Source: Conyzicola lurida (GTDB taxonomy: Bacteria > Actinomycetota > Actinomycetes > Actinomycetales > Microbacteriaceae). Taken from it: DNA of 64,000 bases. A model generated the notes under the pieces. It saw only the letters and a list, made by a program, of their open reading frames with translations. It was not told where the DNA came from and did no database searches. Positions 1-8,840 of the stretch are shown in pieces; position 1 is the stretch's first letter; every line of letters starts with the position of its first letter. The DNA lies in contig NZ_JACHMJ010000001.1 in the NCBI RefSeq assembly GCF_014204935.1, positions 62,001-126,000 of the forward strand, read 5' to 3'. The position numbers and the translations under genes were made by a program.

Positions 1-1383
1 CGCCCGCTCGGCACCCTGGGCCAGATCCTGAACGCGGTCGAAGAGGCCGACCGACTCGCTCGGGCCGCCACGGCGATCCGCGCCGGGCTCATCGACGACG
101 CCCGCATGTTCGCCGAGCTGCTCGTCGGGCTCGACCCCGAGGTCACCGAGCGTGACGGCTGGACGCCCGACGTCCGGGGCCGCCGCGAACTGGTCTTCGA
201 TCTCGCCGCCCGGTTGCGCATCCCCGAGCGCAGCGCCGAGAACCTCGTCGGCGAATCGAAGGTACTCGTCTGGAGTTTGGCGAGCACTCTCGGCTACCTG
301 CGCGAGGGGTACATCGAGTACGGTCACGCGAAAGTCATTATCGAGGTGTGCGGGGGCCTCAAAGACGAGGTGCAGCGCGGCTTCGAGATCGAGCTGCTGG
401 GGCACGCGATCGAGCTGACCGTGCCGAAGTTCAAGGCGCTCGCCCGCCGGCTGCGCGAGGCCCTCGACCCGCACACGGCCGACAAGCGGCACCGCGACGC
501 GGTGGAGGAACGACGGGTGTACCTCGATCCGCAAGAGGACGGCATGTCTCTGCTGAGCGTGCTGACCACGGCCGAGAAAGCGGCTGCGGCACACGACCGC
601 ATCACCCGCATCGCGCTGGCGCTCGGGGCGGTCGAAGCGGCGGCGGAAGGGGCGGCGGGCGACGGGGTAGGGGCGACCGACGCAGCCGAGCCCGACACAC
701 GCACTCTGGCGCAGAAGCGGGCCGACGTGTTCGCCGACCTGCTCATCGACGGCGACCTCTGCGAGACGGGAGAGCCGGCCGCCCACGGCATCCGGCCGAA
801 CGTGCTCGTCACGGTTCCCGTCCTCACGCTCGTCGGCGCCGAAGAGATCCCGGGCACCCTCGAGGGGTACGGACCCATCGCGCCCGAGACCGCCCGGGAT
901 CTCGCGGCCCGGGCACCGAGCTTCGCCAGGATCCTCACCGATCCGGTCAGCAGCGCCATCCTCGACTTCGACCGCTCCAAGTACGCCGTCCCGGCCGACC
1001 TGCGCACCATCATCCGACTGCAGAACGAGACCTGCACCGCGCCGGGCTGCACCCGGCCCGCATCCCAGTGCGACTACGACCACACTGTCGCGTGGCAAGA
1101 CGGCGGTACGACCTGCCTGAGCAATCTGAGCCCGCTCTGCCGCACCCACCACAACCTCAAACACCACACCCGCGTACAACTCCGCAATCTCGGCAACGGC
1201 CAGATGGAGTGGACCACACCCACCGGGCACGTCGCGGTCACCCGCCCCACCACGGAACTCGGTGCGGGCATGCTGAAACGCGGTTCGCCCCGTGGAGCGG
1301 AGAAGACCGAGCCTCCGCCACCGGAGGCGTTGCCCGAGCCGCCGCCGTCCGAGCAGTCCCCGCCACAACCCTTCGATTCCTGA
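1..1383 (+). CDS. DUF222 / HNH endonuclease domain protein, 5' end outside window
   Basis: The reading frame is open from base 1, so the start lies upstream of the window. The visible 460 residues are a DUF222-type helical region followed by a C-terminal HNH nuclease domain. The HNH part starts with the segment [17 protein letters not shown], continues with [10 protein letters not shown], then [14 protein letters not shown], giving the Cys pair and the DH...H...HH residues expected for a zinc-bound HNH fold. The extreme C-terminus is Pro/Glu rich. Members of this family are abundant, often multicopy, in Actinobacteria. Their biological role is unsettled (mobile-element-associated nuclease or repair). 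Function here is inferred from the domain only. Confidence 0.88.
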   Translation, partial: RPLGTLGQILNAVEEADRLARAATAIRAGLIDDARMFAELLVGLDPEVTERDGWTPDVRGRRELVFDLAARLRIPERSAENLVGESKVLVWSLASTLGYLREGYIEYGHAKVIIEVCGGLKDEVQRGFEIELLGHAIELTVPKFKALARRLREALDPHTADKRHRDAVEERRVYLDPQEDGMSLLSVLTTAEKAAAAHDRITRIALALGAVEAAAEGAAGDGVGATDAAEPDTRTLAQKRADVFADLLIDGDLCETGEPAAHGIRPNVLVTVPVLTLVGAEEIPGTLEGYGPIAPETARDLAARAPSFARILTDPVSSAILDFDRSKYAVPADLRTIIRLQNETCTAPGCTRPASQCDYDHTVAWQDGGTTCLSNLSPLCRTHHNLKHHTRVQLRNLGNGQMEWTTPTGHVAVTRPTTELGAGMLKRGSPRGAEKTEPPPPEALPEPPPSEQSPPQPFDS

Positions 1384-1412
1384 CAGTCGAGCGCCGGGCG
1401 TGGCTCTCATGG

Positions 1413-1469
1413 TTGACCCCTCGGCGGCGCGGTGTTAGCGTTGCTAACATCAAGCACGAAACAGTGCTT
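1413..1469 (+). promoter_or_regulatory. Promoter with two inverted repeats upstream of the SDR gene
   Basis: A -35 box TTGACC (1413-1418) is followed after 17 bp by TAGCGT (1436-1441). The perfect inverted repeat GTTAGC-GTT-GCTAAC (1434-1448) covers the -10, as expected for a repressor site. A second perfect inverted repeat, AAGCAC-N6-GTGCTT (1452-1469), lies in the 5' leader and could be another operator or a hairpin. The cognate regulator is not identifiable in the adjacent genes. Confidence 0.5.
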
Positions 1470-1491
1470 ACAATCCAGCCAAGGAGTCACC

Positions 1492-2226
1492 ATGACCACC
1501 ACATCCCGCGTCGCCCTCGTCACCGGTGGATCCGGAGGCATCGGTCGTGTCACCGTCGAACGCCTCGTCGCCGACGGGTTCGCCGTCGCCGTGCACTACG
1601 CCGGCAACCGCGCGAAGGCCGACGACACCGTCGCGCAGATCGTCGCCGCGGGCGGAGAGGCCGTGGCCGTCGGCGGCGACGTCGCCGACGAGATCGCGAT
1701 GACCGAGCTGTTCGACACGGTCGAAGCGGAATTCGGCGGAATCGACGTCGTGGTGAACACCGCCGGACGCATGATCCTCGGGCCGGTCGCCGAGTTCGAC
1801 CTCGACCAGTTCGACGCGATGATGCGCACCAACGTGCGCGGCACCTTCGTCGTCAGCCAGCTGGCGGCGAAGCGTGTGCGCGCCGGCGGCGCTATCGTCA
1901 ACTTCTCCTCCACCGTGGTGAAGCTGGCGATGCCGACCTATGCGCCGTACGCGGCGACCAAGGGAGCGGTCGACGCGATGACCCTGATCCTCGCCCGCGA
2001 GCTCCGCGGGCGGGACATCACCGTCAACGTCGTCGCCCCCGGCCCGACCGCCACCCCGCTGTTCCTCGACGGCAAGGACGACGCCACCGTCGAGCGTCTC
2101 TCCAAGGCCGCGCCCCTCGAGCGACTCGGCGAGCCCGCCGACATCGCCGAGGCCGTCGCGTTCCTCGCCGGTCCCGCGCGCTGGGTCAACGGCCAGGTCA
2201 TCTACGTGAACGGCGGCATCGCCTAG
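1492..2226 (+). CDS. Short-chain dehydrogenase/reductase (classical SDR)
   Basis: 244 residues, the normal size of a classical NAD(P)H-dependent oxidoreductase of the Rossmann-fold SDR superfamily. The cofactor motif TGGSGGIG is at the N-terminus (about residues 11-18), NTAG sits near residue 87, a catalytic Ser lies in NFSSTV and the YAATK stretch supplies the Tyr/Lys pair. The C-terminus ends with the usual [11 protein letters not shown]. The ATG at 1492 is chosen because AAGGAG lies 5-6 bp upstream; an in-frame start at 1432 would run through the promoter. The substrate cannot be read from sequence. It stands alone, with an operator-like promoter in front. Confidence 0.9.
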   Translation: MTTTSRVALVTGGSGGIGRVTVERLVADGFAVAVHYAGNRAKADDTVAQIVAAGGEAVAVGGDVADEIAMTELFDTVEAEFGGIDVVVNTAGRMILGPVAEFDLDQFDAMMRTNVRGTFVVSQLAAKRVRAGGAIVNFSSTVVKLAMPTYAPYAATKGAVDAMTLILARELRGRDITVNVVAPGPTATPLFLDGKDDATVERLSKAAPLERLGEPADIAEAVAFLAGPARWVNGQVIYVNGGIA

Positions 2227-2360
2227 TCAGCGACGATCCGCCGGCACCGGCACCACCCGATAGCAGCCACCGCCTGAGTGCTCTGCCCAGCCGGGCACGA
2301 TACTGTCGGATTCCGGGTGTATCCGAATCTCGCCCGCGCAATCACGACTTTAGGAAGTGC

Positions 2361-3404
2361 ATGCTCACCGTCAACGCCTACGCGGCCCCGTCCGCCACTG
2401 AGCCCCTCATCAAGACCACGATCGAACGCCGCGATGTCGGCCCGGCCGACGTGCTCATCGAGATCAAGTACTCCGGCATCTGCCACTCTGACATCCACAC
2501 CGTCCGCGGCGAATGGGGCGACATCCAGTACCCCCAGGTTGTCGGCCACGAAATCGTCGGCATCGTCAGCGAGGTCGGATCCGAGGTCACGAAGCACAAG
2601 GTCGGCGACCGCGTCGGAGTCGGCTGCATGGTCAACTCGTGCGGCGAGTGCGACAGCTGCCTCGCGGGCAAAGAGAACTACTGCCTCAAGGGCAACACCG
2701 GAACCTACACCGCCGTCGACCGCGACGGTTCGATCACGCAGGGTGGCTACTCCACCCACATCGTGGTCGTCGAGGACTTCGTGCTCAAGGTCCCCGAGTC
2801 GATCCCCTTCGAGAAGGCCGCGCCGCTGCTCTGCGCCGGCGTCACCACCTTCTCGCCCCTCGCCCACTGGAACGCCGGCCCCGGCAGCAAGGTCGCGGTC
2901 GTCGGAATGGGCGGACTCGGCCACATGGCCGTCAAGATCGCGCACGCCATGGGCTGCGAGGTCACGGTGCTCTCGCAGACCCTGAGCAAGCAGGAAGACG
3001 GACTCCGCCTCGGCGCCGACGACTACTTCGCCACGAGCGACCCCGAGACCTTCAGGAAGAACTCGAGCCGCTTCGACCTCATCATCAACACGGTGAGCGC
3101 GTCGATCGACATCAACGCGTACCTCGGCCTCCTCGCCGTCGACGGCACGCTCGTCAACGTCGGCGCCCCGAGCGAGCCGCTCGGCGTCCAGGCGTTCAGC
3201 CTCATCGGCAAGCGCCGCTCGTTCGCCGGATCCAACATCGGCAGCATCCAGGAGACGCAGGACATGCTCGACTTCTGCGCCGAGCACGGCATCGCCCCCG
3301 AGACCGAGCTCATCGCGGCCGACTACATCAACGAGGCCTACGAGCGCGTGCTGAAGAGCGACGTGCGCTACCGCTTCGTGATCGACATCGCCACGCTCGC
3401 GTAA
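2361..3404 (+). CDS. Zinc-dependent alcohol dehydrogenase, cinnamyl-alcohol/YahK type
   Basis: 347-residue medium-chain dehydrogenase that should oxidise primary alcohols or reduce aldehydes with NAD(P)H. The catalytic zinc ligands are visible in GICHSDIH (Cys) and GHEIVG (His-Glu). The structural zinc lobe has the four cysteines in [15 protein letters not shown]. The Rossmann motif [11 protein letters not shown] lies near residue 180. Overall layout and the YPQVVGHE segment match the YahK/AdhC (CAD-like) branch. An SD-like AGGAAG precedes the ATG. A short-chain dehydrogenase lies 134 bp upstream, but the gap carries its own leader, so co-transcription is uncertain. Physiological substrate is unknown; aldehyde detoxification is the usual inference. 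Confidence 0.9.
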   Translation: MLTVNAYAAPSATEPLIKTTIERRDVGPADVLIEIKYSGICHSDIHTVRGEWGDIQYPQVVGHEIVGIVSEVGSEVTKHKVGDRVGVGCMVNSCGECDSCLAGKENYCLKGNTGTYTAVDRDGSITQGGYSTHIVVVEDFVLKVPESIPFEKAAPLLCAGVTTFSPLAHWNAGPGSKVAVVGMGGLGHMAVKIAHAMGCEVTVLSQTLSKQEDGLRLGADDYFATSDPETFRKNSSRFDLIINTVSASIDINAYLGLLAVDGTLVNVGAPSEPLGVQAFSLIGKRRSFAGSNIGSIQETQDMLDFCAEHGIAPETELIAADYINEAYERVLKSDVRYRFVIDIATLA

Positions 3405-3421
3405 GCACCGCCACCCACGTT

Positions 3422-3501
3422 CGCCCGCCCGACAGGACGCGACCGGCCCCCGCGGCCGATCCGTCCTGTCGGACGGGCGTTCGCCGTTGACGGGCCTGTG
3501 G
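3422..3501. repeat. Intergenic repeat family B, copy 1
   Basis: An 18-base arm (3422-3439, containing CCGACAGGACG) is repeated inverted at 3462-3479 (CGTCCTGTCGG) with one mismatch, around a GC-rich centre that is itself partly symmetric. A degenerate third unit (CGGGCCTGTGG) starts about 30 bp after the second. The same L-R1-R2 layout recurs at 9611 and 24641. It lies downstream of the dehydrogenase gene and could also act as its terminator. Confidence 0.65.
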
Positions 3502-3608
3502 GCGCCGTCGTCGAGCGCGGTCCCGCGGGCGGATGACGCGGCTGAACAACCGGTGAATACTGCCGCGCGGCACTCCGGCCCCGCGGTCGCTCTGGCATCG
3601 TCGACACG

Positions 3609-4673
3609 GTGAGAATCTCCCCTCCGGCCACCGCCATGATCTACTCGGGGCCCGCCGACCCACATCGACCACTCGCCGTCGACTCGGTCGACCTGCGGCC
3701 CGGCGACGCCCTCGTCGAGATCGAGCTCGCGACGGTCTGCGGCTCTGACGTGCACACCGTCGGCGGGCACCGGTCCACTCCCACGCCGACGGTGCTCGGA
3801 CACGAACAGGTCGGCCGCGTGGTCGCGCTCGGAGACGGGGCGGTGCGCGCCGACGGCACCGCGCTCGCCATCGGCGACCGCGTCGTCTGGTCGGCCACCG
3901 TGAGTTGCGGCGACTGCGACCGGTGCACGGCCGGGCTCACCCAGAAGTGCCGGGCGTTGCGCAAGTTCGGCCACGAGCGGGTGGATGACGCGTGGACACT
4001 CAACGGCGGGTTTGCCACACACGCGCACCTTCCGCGCGGCATGGCCGTGGTCGCGGTGCCGGACCACATCCCCGCCGACGTGCTCGCGCCGCTCGCCTGC
4101 GGCACGGCCACCGCCTGGGCCGCGGTCGCCGCCGCGCTCGACGGCCGCGAGCCGCGCGGCCTCTCCCTGGTCGTCACCGGCGGCGGGCTGATCGGACTCA
4201 GCGCTGCCGCCATCGCCTCGAGCCTCGGCGCACGCGTGACCCTCGCCGACCCCGATCCGGCGAGGCGCGACCTCGCTACGCGCTTCGGCGCATCGGTCGT
4301 GCTCGACCCCACGTCGCAAACTGCCGAGCCGTGCGACGCCGCGATCGAGGCGTCCGGCTCGCGGCACGCGGTGGCGGCGGCGATCGATGCTCTGGATGTC
4401 GGCGGCGTCGCCGCCCTCGTCGGCAGCGTGTTCCCCGGAGATGCCGTGCCCCTCGACCCGGAGTCGATCGTGCGACGCCTCGCTACCGTGCGGGGAGTGC
4501 ACAACTACACGCCGCGGCACCTCGTGGACGCCGCAGACTGGGTCGCCCAGCACCACGACGCGTTCCCGTTCGCCGAACTCGTGGGGGAGCGGTTCGCGCT
4601 CGCCGAGCTGGACTCGGCGATCGCGCTGGCCGCGGCCGGCACCCACGTGCGCGTCGCCGTGTCAGCGGGTTGA
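3609..4673 (+). CDS. Zinc-binding dehydrogenase, MDR family
   Basis: 354 residues from the GTG at 3609; an in-frame ATG at 3636 (MIYSGPADP) would give 345 and is a fair alternative. It is a medium-chain dehydrogenase: catalytic zinc Cys in TVCGSDVHTV, His-Glu in LGHEQVGRV, structural zinc cysteines in CGDCDRCTAGLTQKC, and nucleotide-binding VTGGGLIGLSAAA near residue 190. The divergence from the 2361 gene is large, so this is not a recent duplicate. Its style resembles the alcohol dehydrogenases annotated as associated with phosphonate catabolism, but no phosphonate genes are nearby, so that link is weak. The stop codon lies inside a family A repeat. Confidence 0.82.
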   Translation: MRISPPATAMIYSGPADPHRPLAVDSVDLRPGDALVEIELATVCGSDVHTVGGHRSTPTPTVLGHEQVGRVVALGDGAVRADGTALAIGDRVVWSATVSCGDCDRCTAGLTQKCRALRKFGHERVDDAWTLNGGFATHAHLPRGMAVVAVPDHIPADVLAPLACGTATAWAAVAAALDGREPRGLSLVVTGGGLIGLSAAAIASSLGARVTLADPDPARRDLATRFGASVVLDPTSQTAEPCDAAIEASGSRHAVAAAIDALDVGGVAALVGSVFPGDAVPLDPESIVRRLATVRGVHNYTPRHLVDAADWVAQHHDAFPFAELVGERFALAELDSAIALAAAGTHVRVAVSAG

Positions 4674-4688
4674 GCGTGTCGAAACCCG
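4666..4688 (+). repeat. Family A hairpin repeat at convergent gene ends
   Basis: CGGGTT (4666-4671), core GAGCGTGTCGA (4672-4682), AACCCG (4683-4688): a 6-bp stem around the conserved core. It occupies the 16-bp gap between two convergent genes and supplies the TGA stop (4671-4673) of the upstream one. It may double as a bidirectional terminator. Confidence 0.75.
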
Positions 4689-4689
4689 G

Positions 4690-5640
4690 CTACTTCTTCG
4701 GCGGCGCGGGCATCACCCGGATCGCCCCGAACTTGCCAGCGATCGCCCGGAGGACCGCCGGCGTCAGTGCGAACACCGCGCCCACCATCGCGCCGGTGGA
4801 GGCGACGAAGATCCAGAAGCCGAGCCAGCCCCCGTCGTTGCGCGCCGCATACATGTGGTTGAGGTTGTCGATCGCGCCTGTCGTCAGCACGAGGAACACG
4901 TGCACCGCGGTGAAGATCAGGAAGAAAATCAGCGTGGCGTAGTGCACGGTGCGGGCGCGCTTCTCGTTGACCACGCGGTTGAAGAGAGTGTCTTTCTGAG
5001 GCCAGCCCGGCGACATCCTGAGCCCGGTGATCACCGCGACCGGGCCGGCGATGAAAATCACGACGAAGTAGCTGATCACCTGCAGCGCGTTGTAGTTGAC
5101 CCAGCCGTTCTCGCTCGGCCAGTCGAGCGAGGCGTACTGCAGGCCGGCGGAGATCGCGTTCGGCACGATGTCCCAGTTCGTCGGCACGACGCGCACCCAC
5201 TGGCCGGTAGCGAAGAGCACCACGATGTAGACCACGCCGTTGACGACCCACAGCGTATCGACGCAGATGTGCAGCCAGAGGTCGATGCTGAGGCGCCGCG
5301 GCGCGCTCTTGGTCTTCACGAACCGGGTGTTGTCCCGGGTCCAGAAGGCGCTCGGCCGCTTCTTCGAGTGCAGCTGTAGTCCCGACCGCACGATGAAGAT
5401 CAGGAAGAACGTGTTGAGACCGTGCTGCCAGCCGAGCCAGGCGGGCAGGCCGACCGGTGCGCCGTCGGGTAGGGCGGAGGTGCCGTGGAAGTCGGCGATG
5501 AAGTCCTGCGTCGCCGGCAGCTCGCGGATCCAGCGAGCGAGCACCACGATCACGACGGCGGCGACGACCGACGCCACGATCACCCAGACCAGCCGAGGGG
5601 CTCTGCGTGGTGCCGTCGTCTCCGGCGCACTGGTGTTCAC
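4690..5640 (-). CDS. Cytochrome b/b6-domain integral membrane protein
   Basis: 316 residues with about six hydrophobic helices: near residues 19-40, 68-85, 120-150, 190-215, 238-262 and 272-298. Histidines placed inside or beside helices (WQHGLN, LWLHICVD, RTVHYATL, TAVHVFLV) fit bis-haem ligation, as in the cytochrome b561/thiosulfate-reductase cytochrome-b group. Such proteins pass electrons between the quinone pool and a periplasmic or membrane oxidoreductase. No partner molybdopterin subunit is adjacent, so the electron partner is unknown. The gene diverges from the ArsR gene with only 69 bp between start codons, so their promoters are close together. Confidence 0.75.
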   Translation of the reverse strand: MNTSAPETTAPRRAPRLVWVIVASVVAAVVIVVLARWIRELPATQDFIADFHGTSALPDGAPVGLPAWLGWQHGLNTFFLIFIVRSGLQLHSKKRPSAFWTRDNTRFVKTKSAPRRLSIDLWLHICVDTLWVVNGVVYIVVLFATGQWVRVVPTNWDIVPNAISAGLQYASLDWPSENGWVNYNALQVISYFVVIFIAGPVAVITGLRMSPGWPQKDTLFNRVVNEKRARTVHYATLIFFLIFTAVHVFLVLTTGAIDNLNHMYAARNDGGWLGFWIFVASTGAMVGAVFALTPAVLRAIAGKFGAIRVMPAPPKK

Positions 5641-5672
5641 GGGAATAGTCTCCCATTTTCCCGGCTCGGCTC

Positions 5673-5718
5673 TTGCGCGCGCGACGGCACCGCGCTAACG
5701 TACAACCAAATGGTTGTA
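5673..5718 (+). promoter_or_regulatory. Leaderless promoter and operator of the ArsR gene
   Basis: TTGCGC (5673-5678), 17-bp spacer, TAACGT (5696-5701). Transcription should begin about at the ATG (5710), so the mRNA is probably leaderless. The perfect inverted repeat TACAACC-AAAT-GGTTGTA (5701-5718) spans the end of the -10, the start site and the first codons. This is the position expected for an autorepressing ArsR operator. Confidence 0.65.
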
Positions 5719-6060
5719 GATGAGCTGAGCGACACCGATGTGGATCGCATTTTCCAGGCACTGGCGGATGCGACCCGACGCGACATCCTGAACCGCACGA
5801 TGCGGGGGGAACAGTCGGTCTCGGCGCTCGCCCAGCACTACTCGATGAGTTTCGCCGCCGTGCAGAAACACGTGGCGGTACTCGAGAGAGCGGCCCTGGT
5901 GACCAAACAGAGGCGCGGACGGGAGCAACTCGTGCAGGGCAATGCCGAGACCCTCCGCCGGGCGGCGCAGCTGCTCGACGCGTACGAACAGATCTGGCGC
6001 AACCGCGTCGACCGCATCGGAGACCTCCTCTCCGAACCCGCGAAAGGAATGAAAGAGTGA
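5710..6060 (+). CDS. ArsR-family transcriptional regulator
   Basis: 116-residue winged-helix repressor. The segment IFQALADATRRDILNRTM followed by SVSALAQHYSMSFAAVQKHVAVLERAAL is the characteristic ArsR helix-turn-helix, with the recognition helix around SFAAVQKH. No metal-binding CxC motif is present, so this belongs to the non-metal group commonly paired with SRPBCC/AHSA1 proteins. The start at 5710 is chosen because it fits the promoter and operator; longer in-frame readings would run through the promoter. Its last codons overlap the next gene by 4 bp (GTGA), giving a two-gene operon, probably autorepressed. Confidence 0.9.
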   Translation: MVVDELSDTDVDRIFQALADATRRDILNRTMRGEQSVSALAQHYSMSFAAVQKHVAVLERAALVTKQRRGREQLVQGNAETLRRAAQLLDAYEQIWRNRVDRIGDLLSEPAKGMKE

Positions 6061-6554
6061 CAGTACTCAGCTCGCAGAAAGACCCCGAAGCGCTGACCCT
6101 CACGATCGTCGCCGAGTTCGACGCCCCGGTCGAGCGGGTCTGGCAGGTCTGGGAGGACCCGCGCCAGCTCGAGCGCTGGTGGGGGCCGCCCACCTGGCCG
6201 GCCACGTTCACCCAGCACGACTTCGTCGCCGGGGGCAGCTCGAAGTACCACATGACCGGTCCCGAGGGCGAGATCGCCGGCGGCTGGTGGGACAACGTGG
6301 TGGTCGCGGCGCCGAGCCGGTTCGAGTGGGTCGACGGGTTCTCCGACGAGAACGGCGACCGCAGCACCGAGATGCCGACCATCGACGGCGCCGTGACGAT
6401 CGCCGAGGTCGACGGCAAGACCCGCATGACGACGGTGTCGACGTTCGGCTCCGTGGAGCAGCTCGAACAGCTGGTGCAGATGGGCATGGAAGAGGGCCTG
6501 AAGCTGGCGATGGGCCAGATCGACGGGCTGCTGGTCGAGGTGCCGGCGAACTAG
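6057..6554 (+). CDS. SRPBCC (AHSA1-like) domain protein
   Basis: 165 residues. The START-like fold of the activator-of-Hsp90-homologue type is indicated by the N-terminal FDAPVERVWQVWEDPRQLERWWGPP and the C-terminal MGMEEGLKLAMGQIDGLL helix. These proteins bind small hydrophobic ligands, though the ligand is usually unknown. The GTG start overlaps the ArsR stop, a standard pairing in which the ArsR protein controls the SRPBCC gene. A strong terminator follows 7 bp after the stop, so the operon ends here. Confidence 0.88.
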   Translation: MTVLSSQKDPEALTLTIVAEFDAPVERVWQVWEDPRQLERWWGPPTWPATFTQHDFVAGGSSKYHMTGPEGEIAGGWWDNVVVAAPSRFEWVDGFSDENGDRSTEMPTIDGAVTIAEVDGKTRMTTVSTFGSVEQLEQLVQMGMEEGLKLAMGQIDGLLVEVPAN

Positions 6555-6561
6555 TAAGTCC

Positions 6562-6601
6562 GGGATGTCGGAAGGCGCATCGTTGCGCCTTCCGACATCC
6601 C
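6562..6601 (+). terminator. Strong hairpin terminator of the ArsR-SRPBCC operon
   Basis: A perfect 18-bp stem (6562-6579 with 6584-6601) closes a TCGT tetraloop. There is no good U tract, common for terminators in high-GC actinobacteria. The arms begin with GGGATGTCGG. Confidence 0.8.
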
Positions 6602-6610
6602 GTGTCAAAA

Positions 6611-6744
6611 TTGCCGGGTTCTTGTTCCCGACGTTAGGCCTCCAGTGAAGATCTCGACGGTTTCGCGCAGCTAGCGCGCTGACTCGTCGAATCGCCGTTT
6701 CTCGGCTCGCGTGTCAGCGCTTCCTCTGACACCCCGGGAGACAC
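6611..6744 (+). promoter_or_regulatory. Leader of the ABC-F gene with a possible upstream peptide
   Basis: A weak promoter (TTGCCG 6611-6616, TTAGGC near 6634) could start transcription close to GTG 6645. That codon opens a 9-codon frame (VKISTVSRS, stop TAG 6672-6674). Further down, GTGTCAG (6711-6717) pairs perfectly with CTGACAC (6726-6732), just in front of the GGGAG ribosome site (6735-6739) of the ABC-F gene. Short leader peptides followed by hairpins are known to induce antibiotic-resistance ABC-F genes by ribosome stalling. Here this remains an inference. Confidence 0.3.
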
Positions 6745-8337
6745 GTGCTCAAGAATCCTTCAATCACCCTGACCGACCTCGGTCATACCTGGCCGGACGG
6801 CTCGACCGCCCTATCCGGCCTCACCGGAACATTCGGCGTCGGCCGCACCGGTCTGGTCGGCGCCAACGGCTCCGGCAAGTCCACGCTGTTGCGGCTCGTC
6901 GCGGGCCTGCTCGAACCGACGACCGGCCGCGTCGTCACGATCGGCGACGTCGACTACCTGCCGCAGACCCTCACGCTCGCCACCGACGCGACGGTCGCCG
7001 ACCTGCTCGGCGTCGGCGACACCCTGGCCGCGCTGCGTGCCATCGAGTCGGGCGACGTCGCGGTCGAGCACTTCGAGACGGTCGGCGACGACTGGGATCT
7101 CGAGACCCGCGCCGACGAAGCCCTGCGCCACGCGGGACTCTCGTCGGCCGACCTCGACCGTCGGGTCGGCGAGCTCTCCGGTGGCGAGACCGTGCTGGTC
7201 GCGATCGCCGGGCTACGGCTGCGGCGCGCGCCGATCACCCTGCTCGACGAGCCGACGAACAACCTCGACCGCGGTGCCCGCGCCCGTCTCGCCGACATGG
7301 TGCGCTCGTGGCCGGGAACGCTCGTGGTGGTCAGCCACGACACCGCCCTGCTCGAACTGATGGACGACACGGCCGAGCTGCACGACTCGCGCCTCACCGT
7401 CTTCGGCGGACCGTACAGCGAGTGGCGCGCCCACCTCGACCGCGAGCAAGAGGCGGCGCAGCAGGCGGCGCGCACCGCGCAGCAGGCGGTGAAGACCGAG
7501 AAGCGCCAGCGCATCGAGGCCGAGACCAAGCTCGCCCACCGCGCGCGCACCGGCGCGAAGATGAACGAGAACCGCGTCGCGCCGAAGATCGTGATGAACC
7601 AGTGGAAGGCAAACGCGCAGGTGTCGGCGGGCAAGCTGCGCAACGACCACGAGGGCGCCCTGCGGTCGGCGCAGGCGGCCCTCGACGCCGCGGACGCCCG
7701 CGTGCGGGACGACGCGACGGTGCGCATCGATCTGCCGGATCCGGATGTCGCCAACGGCCGGAGTATCGCGGAGCTGCGGGGTACGAACCGCTCGGTGCTC
7801 ATCCAAGGCCCCGAACGCATCGCGCTCGTCGGGCCGAACGGCGTGGGCAAGACCACGCTGGTCGAGGATCTCGTGCTCGGCCGTGCGCCCTCGGGCCCCG
7901 CCACCGCGGTCGCGCTCACCGACCGCATCGGCTACCTGCCGCAGAGGCTCGACGGTCTCGACGACGCCGCGACCGTGCTGCAGAACGTGCAGGCCGCGGC
8001 GCCCTCGGTCGCGGTCGGGCTGATCCGCAACCGGCTCGCGCGCTTCCTGCTGCGCGGGGCGACGGTGGAGCGGCCGGTGGCGACGCTGTCGGGCGGCGAG
8101 CGGTTCCGCGTCGCCCTCGCGCGCCTGCTCCTCGCCGACCCGACGCCGCAGCTGCTCGTGCTCGACGAGCCGACGAACAACCTCGACCTGCAGAGCGTCG
8201 ACCAGCTCGTCGACGCGCTGGTGTCGTTCCGCGGCGCGGTGCTCGTGGTCAGCCACGACGACGCGTTCCTGGCGCGGCTGGGGCTGACCGCGACGGTGGA
8301 GCTCGACGCGCAGGGGGAATTGACGGTGGTGGAGTAG
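6745..8337 (+). CDS. ABC-F family ATPase (translation factor or ribosome protection)
   Basis: 530 residues, two ABC domains and no membrane segments, the mark of the ABC-F group that acts on ribosomes. Domain 1 has Walker [10 protein letters not shown] (about 38-46), signature LSGGE (about 142) and Walker [12 protein letters not shown] charged helical linker rich in Gln/Ala/Lys/Arg (about 230-300) corresponds to the P-site tRNA interaction motif. Domain 2 has GPNGVGKTT (about 362), [16 protein letters not shown] and [10 protein letters not shown]. Start is GTG with GGGAG 5 bp upstream. Whether it is a housekeeping EttA/Uup-like factor or protects against a ribosome-targeting antibiotic cannot be decided here. 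Confidence 0.9.
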   Translation: MLKNPSITLTDLGHTWPDGSTALSGLTGTFGVGRTGLVGANGSGKSTLLRLVAGLLEPTTGRVVTIGDVDYLPQTLTLATDATVADLLGVGDTLAALRAIESGDVAVEHFETVGDDWDLETRADEALRHAGLSSADLDRRVGELSGGETVLVAIAGLRLRRAPITLLDEPTNNLDRGARARLADMVRSWPGTLVVVSHDTALLELMDDTAELHDSRLTVFGGPYSEWRAHLDREQEAAQQAARTAQQAVKTEKRQRIEAETKLAHRARTGAKMNENRVAPKIVMNQWKANAQVSAGKLRNDHEGALRSAQAALDAADARVRDDATVRIDLPDPDVANGRSIAELRGTNRSVLIQGPERIALVGPNGVGKTTLVEDLVLGRAPSGPATAVALTDRIGYLPQRLDGLDDAATVLQNVQAAAPSVAVGLIRNRLARFLLRGATVERPVATLSGGERFRVALARLLLADPTPQLLVLDEPTNNLDLQSVDQLVDALVSFRGAVLVVSHDDAFLARLGLTATVELDAQGELTVVE

Positions 8338-8363
8338 CGCGGTCTGTATCGAACCCTCGCCGC

Positions 8364-8414
8364 GTTGCCGCAAATCGACCCGTCCTGAGCCGCTTTGGGT
8401 CGATTCGCGGCAAC
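8364..8414 (+). terminator. Long inverted repeat, probable terminator of the ABC-F gene
   Basis: An 18-base arm (8364-8381, starting GTTGCCGC) pairs with 8397-8414, with a single mismatch in the middle, around a 15-base loop. It lies 27 bp after the ABC-F stop. It could instead be a copy of a small repeat; I see no second copy in this window. Confidence 0.55.
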
Positions 8415-8498
8415 CGGCGGGCCGAAGCGGGTATGTCCAGCCCTACCCGCCGTCATCCCGGTATCGATAGGTTCGATCCAGAATCTCTGGGGGTCCCG

Positions 8499-8804
8499 TT
8501 GCCGAATACCGATCACGACGCGTCGCGGCTGGCGAGCGTCGCGCTCGCCGTCGTTGTGCTGTTCACCGTGCTGCTCGCCGCGCCGCCCTTCATGCAGGAC
8601 GACGAGGCGCAGGCAGACTGCGGCGACCTCGTCGCCGACCGGTTGAACGGCGAGGCCGGCGATGCCGAGGCCGAGTGGCAGTACCTTCCCGCCCCGCACT
8701 GGCAGTGCGAGTGGCGCGGGGTGCCCGCCGCCGAGCTCGGCTGGTGGGCGGACGACGACGGCGCGACCTCCGCGCGGCTGCTAGTGCCGGCGGAGAAACC
8801 CTGA
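8499..8804 (+). CDS. Small membrane-anchored protein of unknown function
   Basis: About 101 residues from a TTG start that has GGGGG just upstream; an ATG at 8433 in the same frame would add 22 residues and is the alternative. One hydrophobic segment near the N-terminus (SVALAVVVLFTVLLAAPPF) is followed by an acidic extracytoplasmic part with two cysteines (ADCGDLV and HWQCEWRG) that could form a disulfide. Trp is frequent (EWQYLPAPHWQCEW, LGWWADDD). I do not recognise a family. The next gene starts 36 bp downstream. Confidence 0.5.
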   Translation: MPNTDHDASRLASVALAVVVLFTVLLAAPPFMQDDEAQADCGDLVADRLNGEAGDAEAEWQYLPAPHWQCEWRGVPAAELGWWADDDGATSARLLVPAEKP

Positions 8805-8840
8805 CCGCACCGTGCGGACGGGATGTGATGGACTCGGGGT

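Noticed and set aside
348-3404. A long plus-strand frame of 1018 codons running into the alcohol dehydrogenase
   Set aside because: The upstream part is an out-of-frame shadow of the HNH and SDR genes, full of Arg; only the part from ATG 2361 is a real protein.
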